Source: GCA-016700035 sp964646575
Lineage (GTDB): Bacteria; Patescibacteriota; Saccharimonadia; CAILAD01; GCA-016700035
Direction: 5' to 3'
Assembly: GCA_964646575.1 (NCBI GenBank)
Contig: CAZYFT010000028.1
Location: forward strand, 1-6,882
DNA: 6,882 bases
Shown: piece after piece, positions 1 through 6,354 of the stretch
Position numbering within the stretch: position 1 is the first letter of the stretch
Layout: every line of letters starts with the position of its first letter
Notes under the pieces: model-generated
Told to the model about the DNA's origin: nothing
The model's database searches: none
Seen by the model: the letters and a program-made list of their open reading frames with translations, nothing else
Program-made: the position numbers and the translations under genes

Positions 1-718
1 TCTCGTGCTCCTGCACAATCAAGACACCCTCACCAAGCTTGAGTGCCTGCTCAACCGCTTCCGCTAGACGCTGATGACTTTCAGGCTCAACCACTAGCCG
101 GTCTACCACGACGTCAACTGTATGCTTCTTCTGCTTCTCAAGCTCGGTAATTTCATCAAGATCAACTAAATCACCATCTATACGTGCGCGCAGATACCCA
201 GCCCGCTGCAACTCAGCCAGCACATGGCGGTGCTCACCTTTTTTCCCTTTCACCACGGGGGCCATAATCACAATCCGCGTTCCCTGCGGGTGCGCCTCAA
301 TCGCTTCAATAATTTGCGCTGGGGTTTGACGCGTCAGCACCTCACCAGTTTTAGGGTCGTGCGGAATACCAATGCGCGCGAATAAAAGGCGCAAGTAATC
401 ATAGATTTCCGTAACTGTTGCGACTGTCGAACGTGGATTACGACTGGTCGATTTTTGATCAATCGAGATTGCCGGCGAGAGGCCTTCAATCTGGTCCACA
501 TCAGGCTTTTCCATAAGCCCCAAAAACTGTCGAGCATAAGCTGAGAGCGACTCCACGTATCGGCGCTGACCCTCAGCGTAAATGGTGTCAAAAGCCAGAG
601 ATGATTTACCGGAACCCGAGAGCCCTGTGATGGTGACGAGTTTATCCCTCGGGATCTCGAGGTTAATATTCTTTAAATTATGCTCGCGAGCGCCGCGAAT
701 AATCAGTTTATCGTGCAT
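1..718 (-). CDS. uvrA: UvrABC system protein A, N-terminal part (runs off left edge)
   Basis: UvrA is the damage-recognition ATPase of nucleotide excision repair; its dimer loads UvrB on lesions in the cytoplasm. The reverse-strand frame is open from ATG at 718 to position 1, giving 239 codons of a protein that is usually about 940 residues. The start MHDKLIIRGAREHNLKNI is the family N-terminus. Walker A of the first ABC domain is GLSGSGKS at residues 32-39, followed by the family signature AYAEGQRRYVESLSAYARQF-like stretch (here with IYAEGQRRYVES) and QKSTSRNPRSTVATVTE. Residues from about 130 on (IVIMAPVVKGKKGEH, then RARIDGDLVDL) belong to the UvrB-binding region. At the point where many UvrAs have a CP dipeptide after GxP, this one reads IPHDPKTG, without Cys. 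An AGGGGA ribosome site at 724-729 lies 5 nt before the ATG. The identification is secure; the gene is cut by the window, not broken. Confidence 0.97.
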   Translation of the reverse strand, partial: MHDKLIIRGAREHNLKNINLEIPRDKLVTITGLSGSGKSSLAFDTIYAEGQRRYVESLSAYARQFLGLMEKPDVDQIEGLSPAISIDQKSTSRNPRSTVATVTEIYDYLRLLFARIGIPHDPKTGEVLTRQTPAQIIEAIEAHPQGTRIVIMAPVVKGKKGEHRHVLAELQRAGYLRARIDGDLVDLDEITELEKQKKHTVDVVVDRLVVEPESHQRLAEAVEQALKLGEGVLIVQEHE

Positions 719-777
719 TCTCGTCCCCTGTCTCTCGGTTAAATCGGCTTTTTCAAAATGTATCAAACTAGGCGCAG

Positions 778-806
778 ATTATACGCAGGTTTTTCGTTTT
801 TTTCAA
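778..806 (-). promoter_or_regulatory. uvrA promoter (TTGAAA, 17 bp, TATAAT)
   Basis: On the minus strand, TTGAAA (801-806) and a perfect TATAAT (778-783) are separated by exactly 17 bp, a near-ideal housekeeping sigma-factor promoter. Transcription would begin near 770-772, leaving a leader of roughly 50 nt before the uvrA ATG at 718. The leader contains the AGGGGA ribosome site. I saw no LexA-type palindrome of the E. coli or Bacillus kind around it, so SOS control is not indicated by the sequence. Confidence 0.8.
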
Positions 807-827
807 GCCTAGCCTGAGGGTACGGCT

Positions 828-857
828 TTGCACTTCATAACCACTTTCAGCTATACT
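828..857 (+). promoter_or_regulatory. Promoter of the 202-residue Pro/Ala-rich protein gene (TTGCAC, 18 bp, TATACT)
   Basis: TTGCAC (828-833) and TATACT (852-857) are spaced by 18 bp on the plus strand, with a second possible -10 (TATACA, 858-863) immediately after. Transcription would start near 864-866, about 24 nt before the ATG at 889. It is back to back with the uvrA promoter, the two -35 boxes being only 21 bp apart, so the two polymerases could compete or share a regulator. Confidence 0.65.
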
Positions 858-888
858 TATACATAACTAATTTGGAGAAATTTTAGAG

Positions 889-1497
889 ATGCCCCCAGTT
901 GGAGCCCCAGATACACAAGTCCCCCAAGGTCCGCCGCCGCCAATTTCAGTTGGGAGCGAAGCGTCACAGCATGCCGCCCAACTTTTTGAAGCTGCCAATC
1001 AAAGACCACTCGATCAAAATGTGCCAGCAGCCGGGGATCAGCTTGCACCACCAGAAGAAGCATTACCAACCGATGTTATGCCCCCTGCACCTGGAGCAGT
1101 AAAAATCCCTGTAGCTTCCGCCAGTACCCCGACATCAGTCGATTCGGCTTCAGAATTCACACCTCAGCCACTTGATGCGCCAGCTGCACCGCCAACACCC
1201 AATTGGGAAGCAATGGCAAATTCTAGCAAAGCCGGTATAGAGCCAACAACACCAGGTACTGAATCGCCAGCAGCAACCGCCTACGAAGAATTGTCCCCTA
1301 GCAAACTAGACACCGAAGCCGCAGAAGGCTCCGAAGCACAGGCATTCTACGAATACATGTCAAACGACCCAGAAGCAATGCTGGCGGTCTTACAAGGGGC
1401 ACTTAGAGAAGATGATGCCGAAAAGCGCAGCGACAAACTTCGCGCCATAGCACCAATGATCAAAGGTTGGCTCGACCGAAACATCACACCTCGATAA
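889..1497 (+). CDS. Hypothetical Pro/Ala-rich protein, 202 aa, largely disordered
   Basis: I do not recognise this protein. The start is ATG 889 with GGAG at 874-877, 11 nt upstream; the frame ends in TAA at 1495-1497. By hand count about 31 of 202 residues are Pro, there is no Cys, and acidic residues (about 29) outnumber Lys/Arg (about 12). Residues 1-145 are rich in P, A, T and S and look disordered, with a PPPP run at 15-18. Residues about 147-197 look ordered and helical (AFYEYMSNDPEAMLAVLQG, then KLRAIAPMIKGWLDR). No signal peptide or transmembrane helix is visible, so it is probably cytoplasmic. It is the only plus-strand gene here, transcribed divergently from uvrA and convergently with the acidic 394-residue gene. 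The reality of the gene is supported by its promoter, ribosome site and terminator. The function is unknown; it could be a linker, scaffold or partner-binding protein. Confidence 0.8.
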   Translation: MPPVGAPDTQVPQGPPPPISVGSEASQHAAQLFEAANQRPLDQNVPAAGDQLAPPEEALPTDVMPPAPGAVKIPVASASTPTSVDSASEFTPQPLDAPAAPPTPNWEAMANSSKAGIEPTTPGTESPAATAYEELSPSKLDTEAAEGSEAQAFYEYMSNDPEAMLAVLQGALREDDAEKRSDKLRAIAPMIKGWLDRNITPR

Positions 1498-1516
1498 GTG
1501 GCGTAACTATCAGCCA

Positions 1517-1554
1517 TAGTAAAAAACCGCCCAGATTGAGGCGGTTTTTTACTA
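1517..1554. terminator. Bidirectional intrinsic terminator between convergent genes
   Basis: The left arm (1517-1531) and right arm (1540-1554) form a 15-bp perfect stem with an 8-nt loop. Its core is CCGCC/GGCGG flanked by six A and six T, so either strand gives a GC stem followed by a U-run. It sits 20 nt after the stop of the 202-residue plus-strand gene and 20 nt after the stop of the 394-residue minus-strand gene, as expected for a terminator that serves both. Confidence 0.9.
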
Positions 1555-1574
1555 CTATAGCCTGCATAGACTAC

Positions 1575-2759
1575 CTAAGCTGCTTTACCGAGTGACTCCT
1601 CTAATTCATCGAGGGCTTTGCGGGTTTTTGCAATGTTTTCTCTCACAGCCTCAATATCAACTACTTCGGATTTTTCGGTGGCATCGGCTGAAGTTTCAGT
1701 ATTTTCTGCGTCAGACTCCGATACAACATACTCTGCCCTATCCAGATGCACGTCACCGCCACCAACTATTTCGGAAGGATTGGCGTCAGTCTGCTCTTGG
1801 CTAGGTTCTGCACCTTCAACTGCAGCAGATGCTTCAGTTGACCCTAGCCCAACCTCAACCGGCGGTGCCGGAAATGGCGCATCTTCAACTTCAGCAGCAG
1901 GCTCTTCCTCTGCCTTCTCGGCATCGGCAGGCAATTCAGGGTCTTCTGCAGCTATTTCGCCGCCCATAGCATGAATTTCCGGCTGGGCTTTTGCAACCTC
2001 AGCATCAATCGCTGCTACTTCATCGGCAGCATCAGCTTCCAGCTTTGCCGCAAAATCATCAGCCTTCTCTTCTGGCTCAACTACTTCAGACTGTGTCGTC
2101 GAGTCGCCTTCCGTTTGCGTAACCTCAGGAGCTACAGCCGCTTCTGCTTCATCTGCTTTAGGAGTATCTTCATGCCCATTATCAGCTCCACCAACAGCAT
2201 CGCTCTTCTGCCAAGCTGCAAGCTGGTCTAGGGCAGAATCACCTGCATCATCACTCTCATCTGCAGATTCAACCGCCTCACTTTCTGTCTGAGTAAAAGT
2301 GCCGCTATCTGCACCACTATCGCTAGATACCTCGACTGCAGGCGAATCATTCTCTACGCTTGTTGGCGGCACAGCCGTAGTAAATTCTCCCGCACTAACC
2401 GGCACGGTAGTTTCAGCTGCATCGGATGCAGATTCGGCTTCAGAACTCTCTCCGCCCCCAACAGTTACACTCACTGCTTCAGCCTGCGGCGCCTCGCCCT
2501 CACTATTATCTGGCCCATCCGTAGCTTCACCACCGGTCTTGGCAGGATGCACTGGCATATCTGACAAATCGACTGTAGCCGGACCTGCACCAGCCATATC
2601 CATATGTGCTGGCTCCACACTCTCAGTTGTCTCTCCAGTTGTAGCTGCAGCTGCTACTGCCTCGCCAGTCTCCATTGGAGGCAGTGGCGCTTCAACAACA
2701 GGTGCTGAATGATCTTCCTCATGCGGGTGGCCAAAACCTAGGCTCTCCATAATTCCCAT
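1575..2759 (-). CDS. Hypothetical strongly acidic, Cys-free low-complexity protein, 394 aa
   Basis: I do not recognise this protein. It starts at ATG 2759 with AGAGGG (2768-2773) 8 nt upstream and ends in TAG at 1575-1577. By hand count it has about 98 Asp/Glu against 14 Lys/Arg, so the net charge is near -84; there is no Cys and only a single Trp (in LDQLAAWQKSD, about residue 184). The body is built of A, E, S, T, V and P with many short EA/SE/AE motifs and is probably disordered. The N-terminus has a His/acid patch, GHPHEEDH, at residues 10-17. The last 30 residues (VVDIEAVRENIAKTRKALDE onward) hold six of the 14 basic residues and look like one amphipathic helix or short coiled coil. No signal peptide or membrane segment is visible. 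It has its own promoter in the short gap after the 178-residue gene. Possible roles such as scaffold, nucleic-acid mimic or chaperone are guesses. Confidence 0.8.
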   Translation of the reverse strand: MGIMESLGFGHPHEEDHSAPVVEAPLPPMETGEAVAAAATTGETTESVEPAHMDMAGAGPATVDLSDMPVHPAKTGGEATDGPDNSEGEAPQAEAVSVTVGGGESSEAESASDAAETTVPVSAGEFTTAVPPTSVENDSPAVEVSSDSGADSGTFTQTESEAVESADESDDAGDSALDQLAAWQKSDAVGGADNGHEDTPKADEAEAAVAPEVTQTEGDSTTQSEVVEPEEKADDFAAKLEADAADEVAAIDAEVAKAQPEIHAMGGEIAAEDPELPADAEKAEEEPAAEVEDAPFPAPPVEVGLGSTEASAAVEGAEPSQEQTDANPSEIVGGGDVHLDRAEYVVSESDAENTETSADATEKSEVVDIEAVRENIAKTRKALDELEESLGKAA

Positions 2760-2791
2760 AAACTCAACCCTCTTTTGCTTACTTTGAAGCT

Positions 2792-2821
2792 AGTATAGCA
2801 TGCTGCTTTTGGGTTTGTCAT
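2792..2821 (-). promoter_or_regulatory. Promoter of the 394-residue acidic protein gene (ATGACA, 18 bp, TGC-TATACT)
   Basis: On the minus strand ATGACA (2816-2821) and TATACT (2792-2797) are 18 bp apart, and TGC directly before the -10 makes it an extended -10 promoter. Transcription would start near 2784-2786, about 26 nt before the ATG. The -35 box contains the TGA stop (2818-2820) of the upstream 178-residue gene. No terminator separates the two genes, so read-through from uvrB is also possible. Confidence 0.65.
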
Positions 2822-3354
2822 TGCCCTCGAGCTTGTACGATTTGCGACACGACCTGCCCCTCTAATTCCCCTGCAGTTCTCCCATACTGCGGCGACTGCT
2901 TCAGCACGTCAAGACTTGCCTGCAGTGCCGTTAAAGCGGCCTGAATAGAGTCGTGGATGCGGCTCATCATCTGCTCATAACTTTCAGAACTACCTTCCGG
3001 AAGCGTGCCTGCCTGAACGTGGCCCTCAAGCGACTTTTTATCCACCGCACCCTGATGTAGGCGTGCCAGTGCCTCGTTAATAGTCTGAGCCTCAGCTGGC
3101 GCATTCGGAGAGTTCATAAGCATACCTAAAAAATTACGCATAACTCGACTTTGTGAGAGCATATCGGCAGCGTCCACCCAAGGATCGAGTTCTGAGAGAC
3201 GTCGACTTACTTCTACTGTAGATGACGATATCTCACTACTGGCTTCGGTTTGATTCTCTTGCAGCATCCGCTTCAACTCTTCCGCAAGCCTAGGATTTTC
3301 TCGGGTCGGCTCATCTTCGACTGGGGGATACTTTTCTGGATTATATTGGTTCAT
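2818..3354 (-). CDS. Hypothetical helical protein, 178 aa, translationally coupled to uvrB
   Basis: I do not recognise a family. The ATG (3352-3354) overlaps the uvrB TGA stop (3351-3353) as ATGA, and AAGGAG at 3366-3371, inside the end of uvrB, lies 11 nt upstream, so the two are very likely translated from one mRNA. Residues 1-20 are polar and probably disordered (MNQYNPEKYPPVEDEPTREN). Residues 21-33 and 47-56 are charged helices, 62-80 is a hydrophobic helix rich in Met (DMLSQSRVMRNFLGMLM), and 125-153 is a long amphipathic helix (MMSRIHDSIQAALTALQASL). There is no Cys, no signal peptide and no clear membrane segment. The helix at 125-153 could mediate oligomerisation. The tight coupling suggests co-expression with UvrB, but a repair function is only inferred from position; in compact genomes unrelated genes are also packed this way. 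Confidence 0.85.
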   Translation of the reverse strand: MNQYNPEKYPPVEDEPTRENPRLAEELKRMLQENQTEASSEISSSTVEVSRRLSELDPWVDAADMLSQSRVMRNFLGMLMNSPNAPAEAQTINEALARLHQGAVDKKSLEGHVQAGTLPEGSSESYEQMMSRIHDSIQAALTALQASLDVLKQSPQYGRTAGELEGQVVSQIVQARGQ

Positions 3355-5339
3355 TTTTTACGTATCTCCTTGCCAGCTTGATAATCTCTAATTTCAGCAA
3401 TCTGATCACGTAATTCAGCCGCTTTTTCGAACTGCAAATTCGCAGCCGCTAAATCCATCTGCTCATTGAGCTGCTTGAGCAAATGTTTCAACTCGTCTTT
3501 TGGTATCTTTGCCAAATCCAAAGCCTGTACGTCGGCTAGCTCGGCCTCTCGCTCTTCGGCCATTCGCTCGGCAATCGCTTTTTGAATGCCCTGCGGAGTA
3601 ATGCCATGCGCTTCATTGTATGCCGTCTGCTTTTCGCGCCGTCGATTGGTTTCCTCGATGGCCACCCTCATCGAGCCGGTAATACGATCAGCATACATGA
3701 TCACCTTACCTTCAACATGACGAGCGGCACGACCAATGGTCTGGATCAGGCTCGACTCACTGCGCAGAAAGCCCTCTTTATCGGCGTCAATAATTGCCAC
3801 CAGAGATACTTCCGGTAAATCCAAGCCCTCACGCAACAGATTAATACCTACCAGCACGTCATACACGCCCAAGCGCAAGTCGCGCAGAATATCGGTTCGC
3901 TCCAAGGTATGCACCTCGCTATGTAGATATTGCACCTTAATACCAATGTCCGCGAGGTATTCAGTGAGATCCTCAGCCATGCGCTTGGTGAGCGTCGTCA
4001 CCAGCGTACGTTGACCTTTTTTAATGCGCGTGCGGATTTCAGCAATCAAATCATCCACCTGATGCTCAACCGGCCGCACTTCAATCTCTGGATCTAAAAG
4101 TCCAGTTGGTCGGATAATTTGTTCGGCAACTTGCGAGGAGCGGGACAGCTCGTAATCCGATGGCGTGGCTGAAACATACACCACCTGATTAATATGTCGA
4201 TCAAACTCGGTAAAAGTGAGTGGCCGGTTATCGAGCGCGCTTGGCAAGCGAAAGCCGTGCTCCACCAGTACTTCCTTGCGAGCCCTGTCGCCATTAAACA
4301 TGCCGCGTACTTGTGGAACCGTAATATGGCTCTCGTCAATCATCATCAAAAAATCATCTGGAAAGTAGTCCAACAATGTAGCTGGCTGTTCACCCGGTTC
4401 ACGATTTGTGAGGTACCGTGAGTAGTTCTCGATGCCCTTCACATACCCAGTTTGCTCAAGAATCTCTAAATCATACTTCACACGCTGTTCAATACGTTGC
4501 GCCTCTAGGTGCAGCTCTTGGGACTTAAACCATGCCACCCGCTCGGCAGTCTCTGTGCGAATATGCTCCATAGCCTTTTGGATTTGTTCTTTGGGCGCAA
4601 CATAGTGTTTGGCCGGAAAAATCGTCACTTGATTCGGGCGATCAAGCACTTCGCCAGTCAGTGGGGTTAACTTAGTAATCGATTCAACTTCATCGCCGAA
4701 AAACTGAATGCGATAGGCCTCTTCGCCGTCGGCCGGAATAACATCAATATTTTCTCCACGCACCCGGAAAGTTCCGCGCTGAAAGTTCTGATCATTGCGT
4801 ACATACTGAATATCTGTGAGTAGTCGTAAGAACTTATCTCGTTTTTTAATCTCACCAACTTTCACCGAAATCGACATATTAGAGAAATCTTCCACTGAAC
4901 CGATGCCATAAATACAGCTCACCGAAGCAACAATTAAGACATCCTGACGCGACAACAACGCTGATGTAGCAGCTAAACGCAGACGATCAATCTCTTCGTT
5001 AATCGCTGAATCTTTTTCTATATACGTATCTGAACGTGCAATGTAAGCTTCTGGCTGGTAGTAATCAAAATAACTCACAAAGTAGTGGACGGCGTTATCT
5101 GGAAAGAACTCTTTAAATTCCGAATACAGCTGGGCTGCGAGCGTTTTATTGTGTGAGAGCACGAGTGTTGGCCGATTAATTTTTGCCGCCAAATTCGCCA
5201 TCGTAAACGTTTTACCGGACCCTGTCACACCCAACAGGGTTTGCTCGCGCTGACCGTCACGCAATCCTGCGTAGAGTTTGGCAATCGCATCTGGTTGATC
5301 GCCCGATGGTTCGTATTTAGCTCGTAAGTTAAATGCCAT
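3351..5339 (-). CDS. uvrB: UvrABC system protein B (excinuclease subunit), complete
   Basis: UvrB verifies DNA damage after handover from UvrA and then recruits UvrC for the dual incision. The 662 residues match the usual length (about 660-680). Visible in order: Walker A GVTGSGKT at 37-44; the damage-probing beta-hairpin with SYFDYYQPEAY at 89-99; VASVSCIYGIGS at 137-148; helicase motif II DESH at 335-338; VSATP at 389-393; VGINLLREGLDLPEV at 497-511; QTIGRAARH at 533-541; TGSMRVAIEETNRRR at 554-568; and a C-terminal UVR motif at about 617-652, which binds UvrC. In the hairpin the second aromatic of the usual SYYDYY is Phe (residue 91), a mild change. The start is fixed by an in-frame TAG at 5343-5345, two codons before the ATG, so the gene has no room for a Shine-Dalgarno site and is probably leaderless. 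It overlaps the next gene by 4 nt. Confidence 0.98.
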   Translation of the reverse strand: MAFNLRAKYEPSGDQPDAIAKLYAGLRDGQREQTLLGVTGSGKTFTMANLAAKINRPTLVLSHNKTLAAQLYSEFKEFFPDNAVHYFVSYFDYYQPEAYIARSDTYIEKDSAINEEIDRLRLAATSALLSRQDVLIVASVSCIYGIGSVEDFSNMSISVKVGEIKKRDKFLRLLTDIQYVRNDQNFQRGTFRVRGENIDVIPADGEEAYRIQFFGDEVESITKLTPLTGEVLDRPNQVTIFPAKHYVAPKEQIQKAMEHIRTETAERVAWFKSQELHLEAQRIEQRVKYDLEILEQTGYVKGIENYSRYLTNREPGEQPATLLDYFPDDFLMMIDESHITVPQVRGMFNGDRARKEVLVEHGFRLPSALDNRPLTFTEFDRHINQVVYVSATPSDYELSRSSQVAEQIIRPTGLLDPEIEVRPVEHQVDDLIAEIRTRIKKGQRTLVTTLTKRMAEDLTEYLADIGIKVQYLHSEVHTLERTDILRDLRLGVYDVLVGINLLREGLDLPEVSLVAIIDADKEGFLRSESSLIQTIGRAARHVEGKVIMYADRITGSMRVAIEETNRRREKQTAYNEAHGITPQGIQKAIAERMAEEREAELADVQALDLAKIPKDELKHLLKQLNEQMDLAAANLQFEKAAELRDQIAEIRDYQAGKEIRKK

Positions 5340-5346
5340 AATCTAC

Positions 5347-5352
5347 ATTATA
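5347..5352 (-). promoter_or_regulatory. uvrB -10 box (TATAAT) placed for a leaderless transcript
   Basis: A perfect TATAAT lies on the minus strand with 7 nt between it and the uvrB ATG (5339). RNA polymerase would therefore start at or within a base or two of the A of the ATG, giving an mRNA with no leader. No Shine-Dalgarno-like run is present between the preceding terminator and the ATG. The best -35 is weak (GTGAGG at 5371-5376, 18 bp spacing, 3 of 6 matches to TTGACA) and falls inside the terminator hairpin of the upstream gene. Confidence 0.6.
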
Positions 5353-5360
5353 CGTCATAA

Positions 5361-5393
5361 CTAAAAACCACCTCACTAGGAGGTGGTTTTTAG
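5361..5393. terminator. Intrinsic terminator after the peptidoglycan-binding protein gene
   Basis: A perfect 14-bp stem (5361-5374 with 5380-5393) closes a 5-nt loop, with core ACCACCTC/GAGGTGGT flanked by five A and five T. It begins 8 nt past the TAA (5402-5404) of the minus-strand gene upstream and so ends that transcript. The A/T flanks make it work in either direction. It insulates uvrB, whose -10 box follows only 8 bp later. Confidence 0.9.
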
Positions 5394-5401
5394 TATATTA
5401 C

Positions 5402-6313
5402 TTACTGTTTTCTTGCAGCATTCGGGCTAGTGAGGGCGTTCCAGGTCTGAGGTCCCACTACACCATCCTGCGTGAGGCCACTACGTGATTGGAATAATTT
5501 TACTGCAGATGCCGTTTTCGATCCGTAGATGCCATCTACTGGGCCAGGATCATACCCAAGATCCTTTAGGCGCTGCTGAATGAGGGTTACACAGGCATTC
5601 TGATTACCCTGTCCGTTTACCATGGTTGCACAATTAAGTTGTGGGGCTGGTGCCGGTGACTGCGAGGTTGCAGGCGGATTGTTTTGAGCATTCTTTTCGC
5701 CTTGAACTACATATTGAGCCTTCTCAGTTAAGCCATAAAAGTAAGATTTTTGACCAGCAGCAGACTTAGCTTGAAATGTAATTTTTTTACTCGCCGCAGC
5801 ATCTCGACTCTCTAGCCAGAAACACTTTTTAATCTTGCCATTACTGGCAGCTACGCTTCTTTCGTAAAGGCTCAACTTAGTTGTGTCGTTTACAAAAGTC
5901 CATGCCGATACTTCCGTATTACCGGAAGTTGCTAACTCCACACAATACTCAGTTGAGCTGTAATAACTACCGGTTATATTAATTGCAGCCCTAATAACAT
6001 CTTCGCCTCCGGAGGCAACACTCCCTATCGCCATGCTGCCATCATTTTTTGTTATCCGCTCTCCAGCTAACCCAGAGCCACTAGATGACCATTTGCTCGC
6101 ATCGTAATATCGAACTCCTCCTGACGCCGAGCTTAAACGCACAAACAAGTAACCCAACGCAGCAACAAGAACTATGCCAATTACTGCAGCAATCTTCCAA
6201 TTAAACTTAACCTTCTTGCTCAACAAGCCGGTCTTACTGGAAGACTTCGCAACGTTAGATCGAGTTACTTTAGGCTTTGTGGTTTTTGTAGATTTTGTGC
6301 CTTTTGCGGGCAT
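5402..6313 (-). CDS. Membrane-anchored protein with C-terminal peptidoglycan-binding domain, 303 aa
   Basis: This is probably a cell-wall-associated surface protein. Residues 1-38 are Lys/Arg/Ser/Thr-rich and should be cytoplasmic. One transmembrane helix runs from about 39 to 60 (WKIAAVIGIVLVAALGYLFV), with the positive-inside rule placing the rest outside. Residues 67-203 form an extracytoplasmic domain I cannot name, with Cys124 and Cys164 as a possible disulfide. A Pro/Gln/Asn-rich linker (about 206-226) leads to a PG_binding_1-type domain (228-296), shown by LIQQRLKDLGYDPGPVDGIY, then GSKTASAVKLFQ and GLTQDGVVGPQTWNAL, with Cys228 and Cys241 as a second possible pair. No hydrolase motif is visible, so it may bind rather than cut the wall. 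The ATG at 6313 has AAGGAC (6321-6326) 7 nt upstream. It has its own promoter and terminator, so it is likely monocistronic. Confidence 0.9.
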   Translation of the reverse strand: MPAKGTKSTKTTKPKVTRSNVAKSSSKTGLLSKKVKFNWKIAAVIGIVLVAALGYLFVRLSSASGGVRYYDASKWSSSGSGLAGERITKNDGSMAIGSVASGGEDVIRAAINITGSYYSSTEYCVELATSGNTEVSAWTFVNDTTKLSLYERSVAASNGKIKKCFWLESRDAAASKKITFQAKSAAGQKSYFYGLTEKAQYVVQGEKNAQNNPPATSQSPAPAPQLNCATMVNGQGNQNACVTLIQQRLKDLGYDPGPVDGIYGSKTASAVKLFQSRSGLTQDGVVGPQTWNALTSPNAARKQ

Positions 6314-6354
6314 ATAATTAGTCCTTTTATTTTTATTGATACTACTTATGCTTA

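Noticed and set aside
582..812. Plus-strand open frame of 76 codons over the uvrA start
   Set aside because: It is antisense to conserved UvrA codons including Walker A, has no ribosome site and runs through the uvrA promoter.
719..888. LexA (SOS) box upstream of uvrA, and likewise upstream of uvrB
   Set aside because: CTGT at 728-731 has no matching ACAG at the needed spacing, and no Bacillus-type box was found. No SOS site can be supported.
857..1069. Minus-strand frame of 70 codons opposite the 202-residue gene
   Set aside because: Antisense shadow; it would end within the divergent promoter region and lacks a start signal.
1618..1974. Plus-strand open frame of 118 codons opposite the acidic 394-residue gene
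   Set aside because: It is the mirror of Ala/Glu/Ser codons on the other strand, giving a Ser/Ala-rich shadow. No ribosome site or promoter precedes it, while the minus-strand gene has both.
2299..2712. Plus-strand open frame of 137 codons opposite the same gene
   Set aside because: Same origin: biased composition on the minus strand leaves few stops on the plus strand. No initiation signals.
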